DNA of 64,000 nt from assembly GCA_965226775.1 (NCBI GenBank), contig CBDDEI010000002.1, positions 2,294,001 through 2,358,000 of the forward strand. Direction: 5' to 3'. This DNA is from CBDDEI01 sp965226775. GTDB taxonomy: Bacteria; Chloroflexota; Dehalococcoidia; SHYD01. Under the pieces are notes generated by a model. That model was not told where the DNA came from, ran no database searches, and saw only the letters and a list, made by a program, of their open reading frames with translations. This document shows, piece by piece, positions 31,985-43,600 of this stretch (positions are counted from its first letter, which is position 1; each line of letters begins with the position of its first letter). The position numbers and the translations under genes were made by a program.

Positions 31985-32769
31985 GGGCCGGAGGTTATAT
32001 CCGGAAGCTCGATGTCAACGGGGACGTTGATGTCTTCGATGGTTAGAAGACGGCTAGTCTCCGGGGCGTCGCCGTTGTAGATTTGGCCCACGAGCCTCAC
32101 CTGTCGCAAAACAAACTCTGTTTCGTCAATCCACAAGGTCAGGGTCACCTCATTACCCGGATCCGCAGACGTGATGAGGTCCAACAGAGCCTCAGACGCA
32201 ACCACTCCTTCAATGCGAATGGTCTGGGCGCCCTGCACGGTCTCCCGGCCTGTCATGGCTACGTTCTGTACCGTAGCAGGCAAATTGGCAAAAACCATAC
32301 CCAACCCTGCAAAGTTGAAGGGCACTTGCTCCACGGGCAATGGGGACCACCGCGCGTTTTTGGAAAGTTTGACAAAGGCCTGATCCCCTACCTTTATCAT
32401 CTCAATTTCCAGAAAACCAAAACCCGGAGCCACCACGTCCACCAGCATTCTGAGGCCGTCTGGGGCTTCTAGTACCGCTTCCATGCTCTTGAAAGTCGCC
32501 CCAAAGAACAGCGCGCCCGTTCCCGTTTCGTCGACCATACTGAACTTTGCCGTCTGCATGGCGCCTATATTCGCCCCCGCCGCCGCAAGATAATCTGCCG
32601 CACTTGGGGTGGGGGTCGGTGTGGGCGTGGGGGCAGGAGTGGCAGTGGCAGTGGGTGCAGGAGCGGGAGTAGCTGTAGGCTCCTCTGCGCACGCAGCGGC
32701 CATGAACAGGGAGGCGACCATCAACACGGTGATTGACAACCCGCGAATAGGCGTCATGCACACTCTCAT
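31981..32769 (-). CDS. LppX/LprAFG-family lipoprotein
   Basis: 262 residues. Lipoprotein signal with lipobox AAAC (Cys27), a Thr-Pro/Ala-Pro linker (~30-55), then the LppX_LprAFG fold: conserved stretches GTGALFFGATFKSMEAVLEA, VGDQAFVKLSKNARW, VEGVVASE-like IRIEGVVASEALLDL and LWIDETEFVLRQVRL. This family binds lipids in a hydrophobic cavity. AAGGAGATATGAC precedes the ATG. Encoded directly before, and overlapping, the MFS gene. Confidence 0.85.
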   Translation of the reverse strand: MRVCMTPIRGLSITVLMVASLFMAAACAEEPTATPAPAPTATATPAPTPTPTPTPSAADYLAAAGANIGAMQTAKFSMVDETGTGALFFGATFKSMEAVLEAPDGLRMLVDVVAPGFGFLEIEMIKVGDQAFVKLSKNARWSPLPVEQVPFNFAGLGMVFANLPATVQNVAMTGRETVQGAQTIRIEGVVASEALLDLITSADPGNEVTLTLWIDETEFVLRQVRLVGQIYNGDAPETSRLLTIEDINVPVDIELPDITSGP

Positions 32770-32781
32770 GTCATATCTCCT

Positions 32782-33114
32782 TCATCCAATGTCCGGCTGG
32801 AAGGCGGCAATCTCACGAGGAGCGGAGCCTACGTGCAAGTTACCAGGCGATTGCACCCCTACAGACGTAGCATTTATGTATCCTACTATGCTGCCAACCG
32901 CAGCGGAAGTGCGGTTCTTGGGCCTTCTGATGAAGGCCGGCAGTTCTTCCGTGTCGCCAAGAACGGTTATCGCTCCATATCGTGAGCCAGTAAGAGAGCG
33001 GGCGCTGTCCACGATCCCCTGAAGCAAGTTGTCCAAGTCGAGGCCCTCGCTGAGACGGGACAGCCGGTCTATCTGAGCCTGCATCTCCAGGTCCCGTGCA
33101 TCGTCTCGCTTCAT
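32782..33114 (-). pseudogene. Truncated N-terminus of hybrid sensor kinase (GAF start)
   Basis: Starts MKRDDARDLEMQA exactly like the hybrid kinase at 48898 and follows its GAF domain through DSARSLTGSRYGAITV, then diverges after GDTEELP into unrelated residues and stops 12 bp before the LprG-like gene. It retains GGAG before ATG 33114 and the kinase-type promoter (33205-33275). It may now act only as a leader coupling translation to the lipoprotein gene. Confidence 0.65.
32932..33052. repeat. Direct repeat of kinase 5' coding segment (partner 33468-33588)
   Basis: About 120 bp, mostly identical between the two sites, encoding EGLDLDNLLQGIVDSARSL on the minus strand. Both copies lose kinase homology at the same point, just after DTEELP. 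Confidence 0.75.
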
Positions 33115-33204
33115 ATCTCCGCCTTGATTGGGATTGCGGAAGACCCGGGGTCCCCTCCACAGCGACCCAGGCTCCATGAAGCCGGATTCGACGTCTTGGG
33201 GCAA

Positions 33205-33275
33205 ATTAAACAATCTCGACCAAAACTTACATATATTTCATATAAAATAGCTGATTATCTCACAGTAACCTTACA
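33205..33275 (-). promoter_or_regulatory. Promoter with five contiguous 11-bp units (copy of hybrid-kinase promoter)
   Basis: On the minus strand: TGTAAGGTTAC, TGTGAGATAAT, CAGCTATTTTA, TATGAAATATA, TGTAAGTTTTG (33275 to 33221), then 10 nt, then TTTAAT (33210-33205). It matches unit for unit the region upstream of the hybrid kinase (49061-48990). Head-to-tail 11-bp spacing is the pattern bound by OmpR/PhoB-type winged-helix regulators. Confidence 0.65.
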
Positions 33276-33455
33276 CACACCCTGTAGAATAGAGCGTAAT
33301 AGGGAGGTGTTAGGCCAATCCCTGCGCTAGTCGGACTGAGATAGCAGCCGGTACCAAGGATGGGGGCAGGGCACATCTCGACGGCGGACACGTCGGGTAT
33401 CGCCTACGGAGACAGGCTGGACAACGCCACGTTAACCCCTTGTGTTCTTGAGGGG

Positions 33456-33662
33456 TCATCCCCGAGACGATGAAGGCGGCAGCTCTTCAGTGTCGCAAAG
33501 GACGATTATCTCTCCATATCGTGAACCGGTAAGAGAGCGGGCGCTGTCCACGATCCCCTGAAGCAAGTTGTCCAAGTCGAGGCCCTCACTGATGCGCCGG
33601 CCGGCCTCGCTCAAGCAGGACAGACGGCCGACCCGTGTTCGCCCCGGTCGGGAATCCGCCAC
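33456..33662 (-). pseudogene. Second truncated kinase 5' relic
   Basis: Contains RRISEGLDLDNLLQGIVDSA and SLTGSRYGEIIV, then ends at CDTEELPPSSSRG. Same truncation point as the copy at 32782-33114. No normal start: the MKRDDARD leader is missing. Confidence 0.6.
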
Positions 33663-33692
33663 GGATTGGGCGTCATCGCCTAGACTGGGCCG

Positions 33693-33816
33693 ATTGTACC
33701 AGCCGCAGGCCAGAAACTACACAGTAATTGTCACGATGGCGGCCTATGGATACACGTTATGTATACATAGGGGCTGTATCTAGGGATATTACTTAGGGCC
33801 ATACAGGTGGAGTGAA
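33693..33816 (+). promoter_or_regulatory. Block B promoter region overlapping a relic kinase promoter
   Basis: On the minus strand the sequence CGTGACAATTACTG...TACAAT (33698-33693) aligns with the hybrid-kinase promoter, with a few insertions. On the plus strand the same DNA leads into the block B lipoprotein gene and is conserved in block A (4057-4188). Ribosome binding site GGTGGAG before ATG 33817. Confidence 0.45.
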
Positions 33817-34593
33817 ATGAGAAAGCTCGTTATCCTGCTGACCACAGTTGCCCTTGTACCAAGCGTGATGACGGTCCTGGCCGGATGCGGATCGTCTACA
33901 CCGACGGACCAGCCCGCTGCAGCGCCCACGGAGACCACATCCCCTCTCCTGAAACCCACCGCCACCGTAGCTACTCCTCTCGTGGGTGACTCCGTGTCAA
34001 CACCAACTCCCGCGTCGTCTGTTAGCGACGGGATTGAATTTGTGCCCGTCAACTCCTTCGGATCTTCCACGAAACAGGAACCTATAACGGTTGCTGATCA
34101 GGATTCTCCCCAGAAGCGCGGCCCCGGCGCCGACGGCCCTGTCCAGGGTGACCCCTACACCTGGCAGGACGGCGACAGGGCCATGACAGTGCTGCTTCAG
34201 ACAGACCTGGTAGTCGAGAGAGGCGCCGACGGACTGCCTCGTGACGTCGTTTCAGCCAACGAGGATGGAACTAACGTTGTCAGGAGTGCGGAAGCACAAT
34301 CGAAGGGTGATACCCTGCCCGTCTTTCGCTCGGAGTCCCGCGCGCTGATGACCCTCCCCGGCGGCGTTCTGCTGGTGCTTAGCTCTGAATGGAGCCAGGC
34401 GGAAACAAACGCCTTTTTCTCCAACAACGGGATCAAGATGGACCGCGTGTCGGAGTTGGGCTTCGTCGCTAACGGCTTCTTCGTTGAAACTGAACCAGGG
34501 TTCCCCTCGCTAGACCTCGCCAACGCCCTGGCAGTGCAGGACGGGGTGGAAATCTCCAGCCCCAACTGGGAAAAAGACGCCACCCCGAAGTGA
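33817..34593 (+). CDS. Subtilase prodomain-like lipoprotein, block B (intact)
   Basis: 258 residues. Signal peptide ending VLAGC (Cys24), Thr/Pro/Ser-rich spacer, then from ~165 a domain ending in ANALAVQDGVEISSPNW, the way fervidolysin-type subtilase propeptides end before the mature protease. No protease domain is attached; the protease is encoded 79 bp downstream, itself without a prodomain. Proposed role: lipid-anchored chaperone or inhibitor of the protease. That role is inference. The block A copy at 4189 is ~90% alike but frameshifted. Confidence 0.75.
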   Translation: MRKLVILLTTVALVPSVMTVLAGCGSSTPTDQPAAAPTETTSPLLKPTATVATPLVGDSVSTPTPASSVSDGIEFVPVNSFGSSTKQEPITVADQDSPQKRGPGADGPVQGDPYTWQDGDRAMTVLLQTDLVVERGADGLPRDVVSANEDGTNVVRSAEAQSKGDTLPVFRSESRALMTLPGGVLLVLSSEWSQAETNAFFSNNGIKMDRVSELGFVANGFFVETEPGFPSLDLANALAVQDGVEISSPNWEKDATPK

Positions 34594-34672
34594 TTGTTGC
34601 CTGTGCATACCACGGGTTGTTGTGACCCACTGTTCCCGTGAACGCTAACGTCTCTTCAGCGTCATCTATCCC

Positions 34673-37600
34673 ATGACCAGGATAACCAGGATGCTTAGTC
34701 CGGCCAGACTGCTGCCGGCGGCGGGATGTGCCCTGCTCTGCGTAGTGCTGGCCCTGGGCTACGCCAGCGCGCAGACTCCTCCTGTCGCGCCTACCATCGA
34801 CTCTGTAACCTCAGGCGATACCTCACTTACCGTGGCCTGGACCGCTCCCGCCGGCGAGACCGGCATCACGGCCTACGACGTGCGTCACATCGAGACCAGC
34901 GAGGATGAGACAGATGACGCCAATTGGATCATCGAGGACAACGCTTGGACATCCGGCGCGCTGCAATACACCATCACTAGCCTGACCAACGGCACGGAGT
35001 ACGACGTGCAGGTGCGGGCGGTAAACTCCCACGGAGACGGGACCTGGTCCGCAACTGAGGTCGGGACGCCGGCCTTGCCCGCTCCCGCCGTCGACTCCGT
35101 TCGCGCCGACGACCTGGCCGTGCTGGTTTCCTGGAGCGCTCCCACCGGCATCACCACCGGAGTTGCCGCTTACGACGTGCGCTACATTGAGACCAGCGAT
35201 GATGAGACGATGGACTCCAACTGGACTGTGGAGGAGGGCGCCTGGAAAGAGGGCAGTGGCAGCTTGGCCTACGCCGTCACTGGCCTGACCAACGGCACGG
35301 AGTACGACGTGCAGGTGCGCGCGGTGGACGAAGACAATGTCGACGGCGCCTGGGCGGCCACAACCAGCGCAACTCCCGCGGACCACGGCGACACCCAGGC
35401 AGCGGCCACCACTATCTTCTCTCCGGACGCCAGTGTGTGGGGAGCCATTGACCCCGCCGACGATGAAGACTACTTCAGCTTTAGCGTGTCAAGCACAGCC
35501 GATTACTGGATATATACGTTAGGCGACCTGGATACCGTGGGTGAGCTGCTGGACAGCGGCGGCATGTCCATCAAGAGCAATGATAGAGGCGGCGCGCTGC
35601 CCAACCCGGACAACTTCTTCCTGTGGCAAAAACTACAATCCGGGACGTACTACATCAAGGTAACCGGCTACGGACCTACTGACGAACCGTATATCCTCAG
35701 GATCAGGGAGTTCCCGGACACCACGTCTAGGAGCAACGCCGCAACTCTGAATCTCAACGGCTCCGCAATCGCCACCATAGACCCGAAAGACGACGAAGAC
35801 TACTTCAAGCTGGAGCTTTCCGAGACAACGGAAGTTGCCATTCGCACCTCCGGGTTCCCTGACACCATAGGTGAGCTGCAAGACAGCAGCGGCACAGTAA
35901 TTGCCTCCAACGACGACGGCTATCTTCCGGGCGGTATAAGGGATTTTCTCATTCGGGAAAGCCTCCAACAGGGAATCTACTACGTTAAGGTCAGCTCTTA
36001 CGACGAAGATTCCGATGGGGCTTATTCAGTGTACGCTGCGTCCATAACGGAGCCGGGCAGCTCCATCACCGACGCCCAGCCACTGACCCTCGGCGGTCTG
36101 GCGGGCGGAATCATAGACCCGGCCGGCGACGAGGACTACTTCAGCCTTACCCTCGAAGAGACAACTCACGTGATAATCGGTGGAGTGAGCACTGCCATTA
36201 ATATCAGCGGCTATCTGACCGATGAAAACGACCTAGCGGCCACGGTAGAATCAGGTCACTTAGACAACTATTTTAGCTTCGAAGGCAGATTGGATGCGGG
36301 CACATACTACTTGAAGGTGACGGGCAAGGATGGCACAGAGACAGGACGTTACACCGTGATAGCTATCGTGGAGCCCGATCTAACCTATTTAGAAAACCGC
36401 TGCCACAACATTCCCAGGAGTGCAGGCATAAAAGACCCGCTCTACGGATGCCAGTGGCACCTGAAGAACAATGACCAGTTCCGCAACAGTGGTGGGCATG
36501 ACATACGCGTCGAGGAGGTGTGGCCCACCTACAAAGGCTCCGGCATCAACGTGGCGGTGGTGGACGCTGGTATGCACTTCCAGCATGAGGACCTGACTGA
36601 CAACGTTCTCACCTCTTTCAATCACAACTATCACCCCGACCTAACCGACATCTACCACCCCTTAGCGAACCACGGTACCGCCGTGGCTGGCCTCATCGCG
36701 GCGAAGGACAACAGCCTCGGCATGCGCGGCGTAGCCCCCAAGGCCTCTATCTACGGCTACAACGTACTGGTGGTTAGACCAAGCGCTGCCAACAAAGTGG
36801 ACGCCATGTCGCGTAACGCGGCGACTACGGCCATTTCCAACAACAGTTGGGGCCCTGGAGACGACGGCCTGCCGCAACCTGCCAGTGCACTGTGGGAGAC
36901 GGCAGTCAAAGATGGAGTCACGACCGGGTATGGCGGAAAAGGCGTTTTCTACGCGTGGGCTGCTGGCAATGGCCATGGAGAATTCTTCCACGACTACTCC
37001 ACTCTGGACGAGTTATCGAACTTCTATGCCGTCACTGCCGTCTGCGCCGTCGGCCACGACGACATAAGAAGCGACTACTCGGAAGCAGGCGCAAACCTGT
37101 GGGTGTGCGGGCCATCTAGCAGCGGGAGGGAGGGCCAACCCGAAATAGCCACCACCGACAACGGCCATCGCTATAGGGGCAGTTTTGGCGGTACCAGCGC
37201 CGCCACCCCCATAGTCTCCGGCGTGGTAGCGCTGATTCGAGAAGCAAATAACGCGTTGACGTGGCGGGACGTCAAGCTCATCCTGGCGGCCTCCGCCCGC
37301 AAGAACGACCCGGATAATACCGGCTGGGAGCAAGGAGCATTCAAATACGGGTCGACCACGAACCGCTACAACTTCAACCATGAGTACGGCTTCGGCATGG
37401 TGGACGCCAAGGCAGCCGTGGACCTGGCTCTGGGCTGGACCAACGTCCCCGACTTGAGGGAAATCACCTCTGAGTCAGGCGTCATCGACCTACTAATCCC
37501 GGATGCGCCGCGGTACGGTACGCCTGACACGGTTACAACCAGCCTGACCGTAGACCCTTATGTAGAGTTCGGTGAGTTTGTGGAGGTCAACACCCACTTC

Positions 37601-40600
37601 GACCACCCTTACTTCCGGGACCTGACCGTTGAGCTGGTCTCGCCCTCAGGGGCCGTTTCAACGCTGTCCCCGACTGCAGCACGAGTGCCGGGGGCGCTGA
37701 CCACCGAGTTTCGCTTTGGTTCGGCCCGCCACCTGGGCGAGGACGCGGCCGGCGAGTGGACGCTGCGGATCAAGGACGCTGTGACGATAGATAGCGGGAC
37801 CCTCAAGTCGTGGGGTCTCACCATTTACGGTCATGGCTTCATTCCCGGCGCGCCCGGAATCGACACTGTGACTGCGGGAGGAGGCACACTCGAGGTTAAC
37901 TGGAACGCGCCGACCGACACAGGGGAGACGGCCATCACCTCCTACGACCTGCGCTACATTCGCGAAGATGCTACGGACAAGAGCGATGACAACTGGTCTG
38001 TGGTGACGGGCGTGGAGACGCCGAGCAACCGGAGCTACACCATCACCGGACTGAGGGGCGGGGTGCAGTACGAAATCCAACTGCGGGCCCACAACGGTTC
38101 CGGACACGGCCCCTGGTCCCAAGCGGAAGCTTACGAGCCCACCACGGTCGCGCCGGCCGCGCCGGCCATAACCTCCATCACACGCGGCGACACGACTCTG
38201 GCTGTCGTCTGGACGGCCCCCGCTGACACGGGTGGCGGGGTCATCACAGCCTACGACGTGCGCTACATTGAGACCAGCGAAGACGAGACAGATGACGCCA
38301 ACTGGACGGTGCGGGACAACGCCAAGAGAAGAGGCTTCCTGCGGTACACCGTCACTGGCCTCACCAATGCCACGGAGTACGACGTACAGGTGCGGGCCGT
38401 TAACTCCGCGGGGGATGGAGCCTGGTCTGACACAGAGACCGGCACTCCGCGGGCGGAAGCTATACCCATAACGTTGCAGTGGGAAGAGACCTCTTTTGAA
38501 GTGGCCGAGGACGCCGGGAGCGTCGTCTTGAGGGCAGTCTTCACAACCACACTTGACGCGCCGCCGGAGGTTGACTTTACTTTCGATGTGACACTGACCA
38601 CCACCGATAGCGGCACAACCCAAGACGACGACTACACGGCTCCGCCTTCGTCCGCGACTTTTGTCGCGAGCGACTTCAGCCAGACCGACGTGAACGGCCA
38701 GCAGCGATATCGCGCAACCAGGGATTTCAACGTAGCCATCATAGACGACACAGCGGATGAATCGAACGAAGCCTTCAACGTGACCCTGGCCTACCTGACT
38801 CCCGACCTCACGCATCTCCAGGGAGGCCCCTCCACGGCAGTCGTCACAATCACCGACAACGACTTCGTACCCGTCACCCTCAGCTGGGAACAGGCGGCTA
38901 TAACGGTCGGTGAGCACGTCGGAACCGCCACACTGCACGCCTACGCCATCACCACTAAGGACAAGCGGCCCGAAGTCGGGTTCTCCTTCGACGCCTCTAT
39001 CTCTACCTCGAACGGCAGCGCGGCCCAGCCCGGCGACTATACGCGGGTGGACGATACCGTCACGTTCAGCCGGAACGACTTCAGCCGGGTGACCATCAAC
39101 GGCCAACCCCGCTATCGCGCCGCTAAGCAAGTGCCCGTGACCATTCAGGATGACACGTCCGACGAAGGCGAGGAGGACTTCACCGTAACCATTGAGTACG
39201 CAACTCCCGCCCCGCCGCACCTGCAGGGCGGAGCAGCCACGATGCGCGTAACGATCACCGACAACGACTTCGTACCCGTCACCCTCAGCTGGAACCAGGC
39301 ATCCGTGAGCGTCGACGAGAATGCGCTAACGGTCACCCTGCAGGCCCGGGCTACCACCACCTCGGACAAAATGCCGGAGAGCGGTTTCACCGTCGCCCTG
39401 TCCGCGACAACGGCCGGCAACACCGCCACCCAAGGCTCGGACTATCGGAGGCTGAACAGCAGCTTCAGCTTCAGCCAGGGCGACTTCACGCGCACAAACG
39501 TTGGGGGTCGATTCCGCTTCCAGGCAACCCGGGACATCAGCGTCTCCATCATCAACGACACCGTCGACGAGCCAGACGAGGACTTCACGGTAATCCTGAA
39601 CTACTCCGACCCAAGCCTCCCCCATCTACAGGGAGGTCCCTCCACGGCAGTCGTCACAATCCAGGACAACGAACACGTACCCGTCACCCTCAGCTGGGAA
39701 CAGGCGGCTATAACGGTCGGTGAGCACGCCGGAAGCGCCACACCGCGCGCCTACGCCATCACCACTGTGGACAAGCGGCCGGAGAGCGGCTTCTCCTTCG
39801 ACGCCTCCATCTCTACCTCGAACGGCAGCGCGGCCCAGCCCGGCGACTATACGCGGGTGGACGTTACCGTCACGTTCAGCCGGAACGACTTCAGCCGGGT
39901 GACCATCAACGGCCAACCCCGCTATCGCGCCGCTAAGCAAGTGCCAGTGACCATTCAGGATGACACAGCAGACGAAGGCGAGGAGGACTTCACCGTAACC
40001 ATTGAGTACGCGAACCCCGGCCCAATTCACCTGCAGGGCGGAGCAGCCACGATGCGCGTAACGATCACCGACAACGACTTCGTACCCGTCACCCTCAGCT
40101 GGGAACAGCCGGACGTGAGCGTCGACGAGAATGCGCTAACGGTCACCCTGCAGGCCCGGGCTACCACCACCTCGGACAAAATGCCGGAGAGCGGTTTCAC
40201 CGTCGCCCTGTCCGCGACAACGGCCGGCAACACCGCCACTCAAGGCTCGGACTATCGGAGGCTGAACAGCAGCTTCAGCTTCAGCCAGGACGACTTCACG
40301 CGCACAAACGTTGGGGGTCGATTCCGCTTCCAGGCAACCCGGGACATCAGCGTCTCCATCATCAACGACACCGTCGACGAGCCGGACGAGGACTTCACGG
40401 TAATCCTGAACTACTCCGGCCCAAGCCTCCCCCATCTCCAGGGAGGCCCCTCTACGGCAGTCGTCACAATCCAGGACAACGACTTCGTAGCCGTCACCCT
40501 CAGCTGGGAACAGCCGGACATAACGGTCGCTGAGCACGTCGGAAGCGCCGCACTCCGTGCCTACGCCATCACCACTGTGGACAAGCGGCCGGAGAGCGGG

Positions 40601-43600
40601 TTCACCTTCGACGCCTCCATCTCTACCTCGAACGGCAGCGCGACCCAGCCCGGCGACTATACGCAGGTGGACGATACCGTCACGTTCAGCCGGAACGACT
40701 TCAGCCAGACCGACGTGAACGGCCAGCAGCCGCGCAACCAGGGACCGTAGCCATCATAGACGACACCGCGGATGAATCGAACGAAGCCTTCAAACTGGCC
40801 TACCTGACTCCCGGCCTCACGCATCTCCAGGGAGGCCCCTCTACCGCAGTCGTCACAAAAGACAACGAACACGTGCTCAGCTGGGAACACTCGGACGTAA
40901 CGGTTGAGAACGCCGGAAGCGACTGCGCGCCTACGCCGTCACCACCGTGGACAAGCGGCCTGAAGACGGGTTCTCCTTCGACGCCTCCATCTCTAGTCTA
41001 ACGGCAGCGCGGCCCAGCCCGGCGACTATACGCAGGTGGACACCGTCACGTTCAGCCGGAACGACTTCAGCCGGGTGACCATCAACGGCCAACCCCGCTA
41101 TCGCGCCGCTAAGCAAGTGCCTGTGCCCATTCAGGATGACACACGACTGCGAGGAGGCGTAACCATTGAGTACGCGAATCCCAGGCCCGCTTCATGCAGG
41201 GCGGACCAGCCAAGCGTAACGATCACCGACAACGACTTCGTACCCGTCACCCTCAGCTGGGAACAGCCGTTGGTGAGCGTCGACGAGGATGCGCTAACGG
41301 TCACCCTGCAGGCCCGGGCTACCACCACCTCGGACAAAATGCCGGAGAGCGGTTTCACCGTCCCCCTGTCCGCGACGACGGCCGGCAACACCGCAACCGA
41401 AGGCTCAGACTATCGGAGGCTGACCAGCAGCTTCAGCTTCCGCCAGGGCGACTTCACGCGCACAGACGTGGGGGGCGGCCAATTCCGCTTCCAGGCAACC
41501 CGGGACATCAGCGTCTCCATCATCAATGACACCGCCGACGAGCCGGACGAGGGCTTCACGGTAATCCTGAACTACTCCGACCCAAGCCTCCCCCATCTAC
41601 AGGGAGGTCCCGACACTGCGACGGTGACCATCGCCGACAACGACCACGTGCCCGTGGTCCTGAGTTGGGAGCAGGCGGCGGAGACGGCCGAAGAAGCCAC
41701 CAGCCCTGGGAGCACTAACCCCGTCTCCCTGAGCGCCGTCGCCATCACCACTAAGGACAAGAGGCCGGAGAGCGGCTTCTCCTTCGACGTAACCGTAGCC
41801 ACCGCAGACGGCAGCGCAACCCAACCCGCCGACTACCTGCGGTTGTCCGACACGGAGACCTTCGACCGGAGTGATTTCAGCCCGGCGACCGTCAGCGGCC
41901 AGCGACGTTACCGCGCGGTGAAGACCTTCACGGTACGCGTAACTCACGACACCGTCCAGGAACCCAACGAGACCTTCACGGTGACCCTGGCCTACGCCGA
42001 CCCCAGTCTGCCGCACCTGCAAGGTGGAAGGGACACGGCGACGGTGACCATCACCGACGACATATCATCTATCGTGGACTTGAGTACAACGGTATCCGGC
42101 TCGCCCTTCCGTGTCTCCCGAGGCGATGAGTTGACCTACGACTACACCGTCACGAACTCCGGCCCGGCTGTATCGACAAACACGGTTGTGAGGAGCACGC
42201 TCGACCGGGGCGTGAGCTTCGTGTCGGCTACTCCCGCTGACAAGTGCGCCCACTCGGGAGGAGCAACCGGCGGCGTGGTCGCCTGTACGTTCGATACCCT
42301 GGATGCGAGTGCAAACGAGGCCGGCGAGATCTTGGTGCGGATCGGGCCAGCGGCATCCGCGGACATCGCCATTACCTCCATAGCCACTAGCAACGAGCTC
42401 GACCGCAGTCCGGGGGACAACACGGCCACCGAGTTCACCGAACTCTTTGCCCCGCCCGAGCAGGTGACGAATCTGTCACCCATCCGGAGCAGCGTCGATT
42501 TCATCGAACTGTCGTGGGCCACGCCCGCAGACAATGGCAGCCCCATCACCCGTTACGAGCTGGAACGCAAGGAGGCCGGCGAGAGCTATGCCCCCATCAA
42601 TCCCGGACCTAGCGCCGCGGCTACAACGTACCTGGACAGCCAGGTGTCGGCTGGAACGACCTACACCTACCAGTTGCGCGCCGTCAACGCCGACGGCGAC
42701 GCCGAATGGTCCAACGAGGCGACCGCAACCGCTGGGGGAACCACGCCTACGGCGACGGCGACACCGACGCCGCGCAGCGGCGGGGGAGGCGGCGGCGGCG
42801 GCAGCAGCAGCTCTGCCCAAACGCCAACCCCAACCCCAACACCGAGCCCAACGCCTACGGCGACCCCAACGCCTACCGGACCGCAGTTCTCCGGCGTGAT
42901 TGCCGCGGAGCCCAGCGTGACTGCAACGGTGGTTCCCGAGGGCACTACCCTGGGCCTTAACGGCGGTGGAGACCTGCCAGGCGGCGTCTACGTGAACTTC
43001 CCGCCCACCGCAGTGGCCTTGCCGGTGCACGTGAGCGTCTCGGTGAGCAACGAAGCACCGAGCGACGTGACAGCGCCCAGCGGCACTACCCTGCTGCCGC
43101 TTGACCATCGACATCATCCCGGAAACGCCCCTCACCCTGGGCGAGCCGCTGACTATTGAGATAAACCCCACGCCGGAACAGCTGGAGGGCCGTACGCGGT
43201 AACCTGAACAACCTCGCCGTGGGCGTGGTGACTCCCCAATGGCATTGTGGTGCTGCCCGCGCAGGTGCTGCACGGCAGGCTGGTGGTGACCATCGACCAC
43301 CTCTCCACCTTCGTCCTGTTGGCCATCACCGACCCCGGCCCGATCCTGACCCAGCCGCCTATGGGCGATGCCTCGTCCATGGGGCCGCTGCTTAAGTGGA
43401 CGCAGCCGCCGCGCACTACCTGGTTCCAGGTGCAGGTGATCCCCTTCAATGAGGACGGCCCCGGCATCAACCTGGTTATCGGCGATGGCGCGCTGGTGCG
43501 CGCCGCGCAGTACCAGGTCCTGGGCCCCAACTTCGGCAGCGCTGACCCCAACTACGTGATGCTGCCCGACATGACCTACCTCTGGCGGGTGCGCACTACC

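Noticed and set aside
37658..39220. Long minus-strand open frame (520 codons) opposite the block B protease
   Set aside because: High-GC shadow of the Fn3 and Calx-beta region; the same type of frame appears opposite block A, and its sequence is Arg/Gly/Val-rich without domain features.
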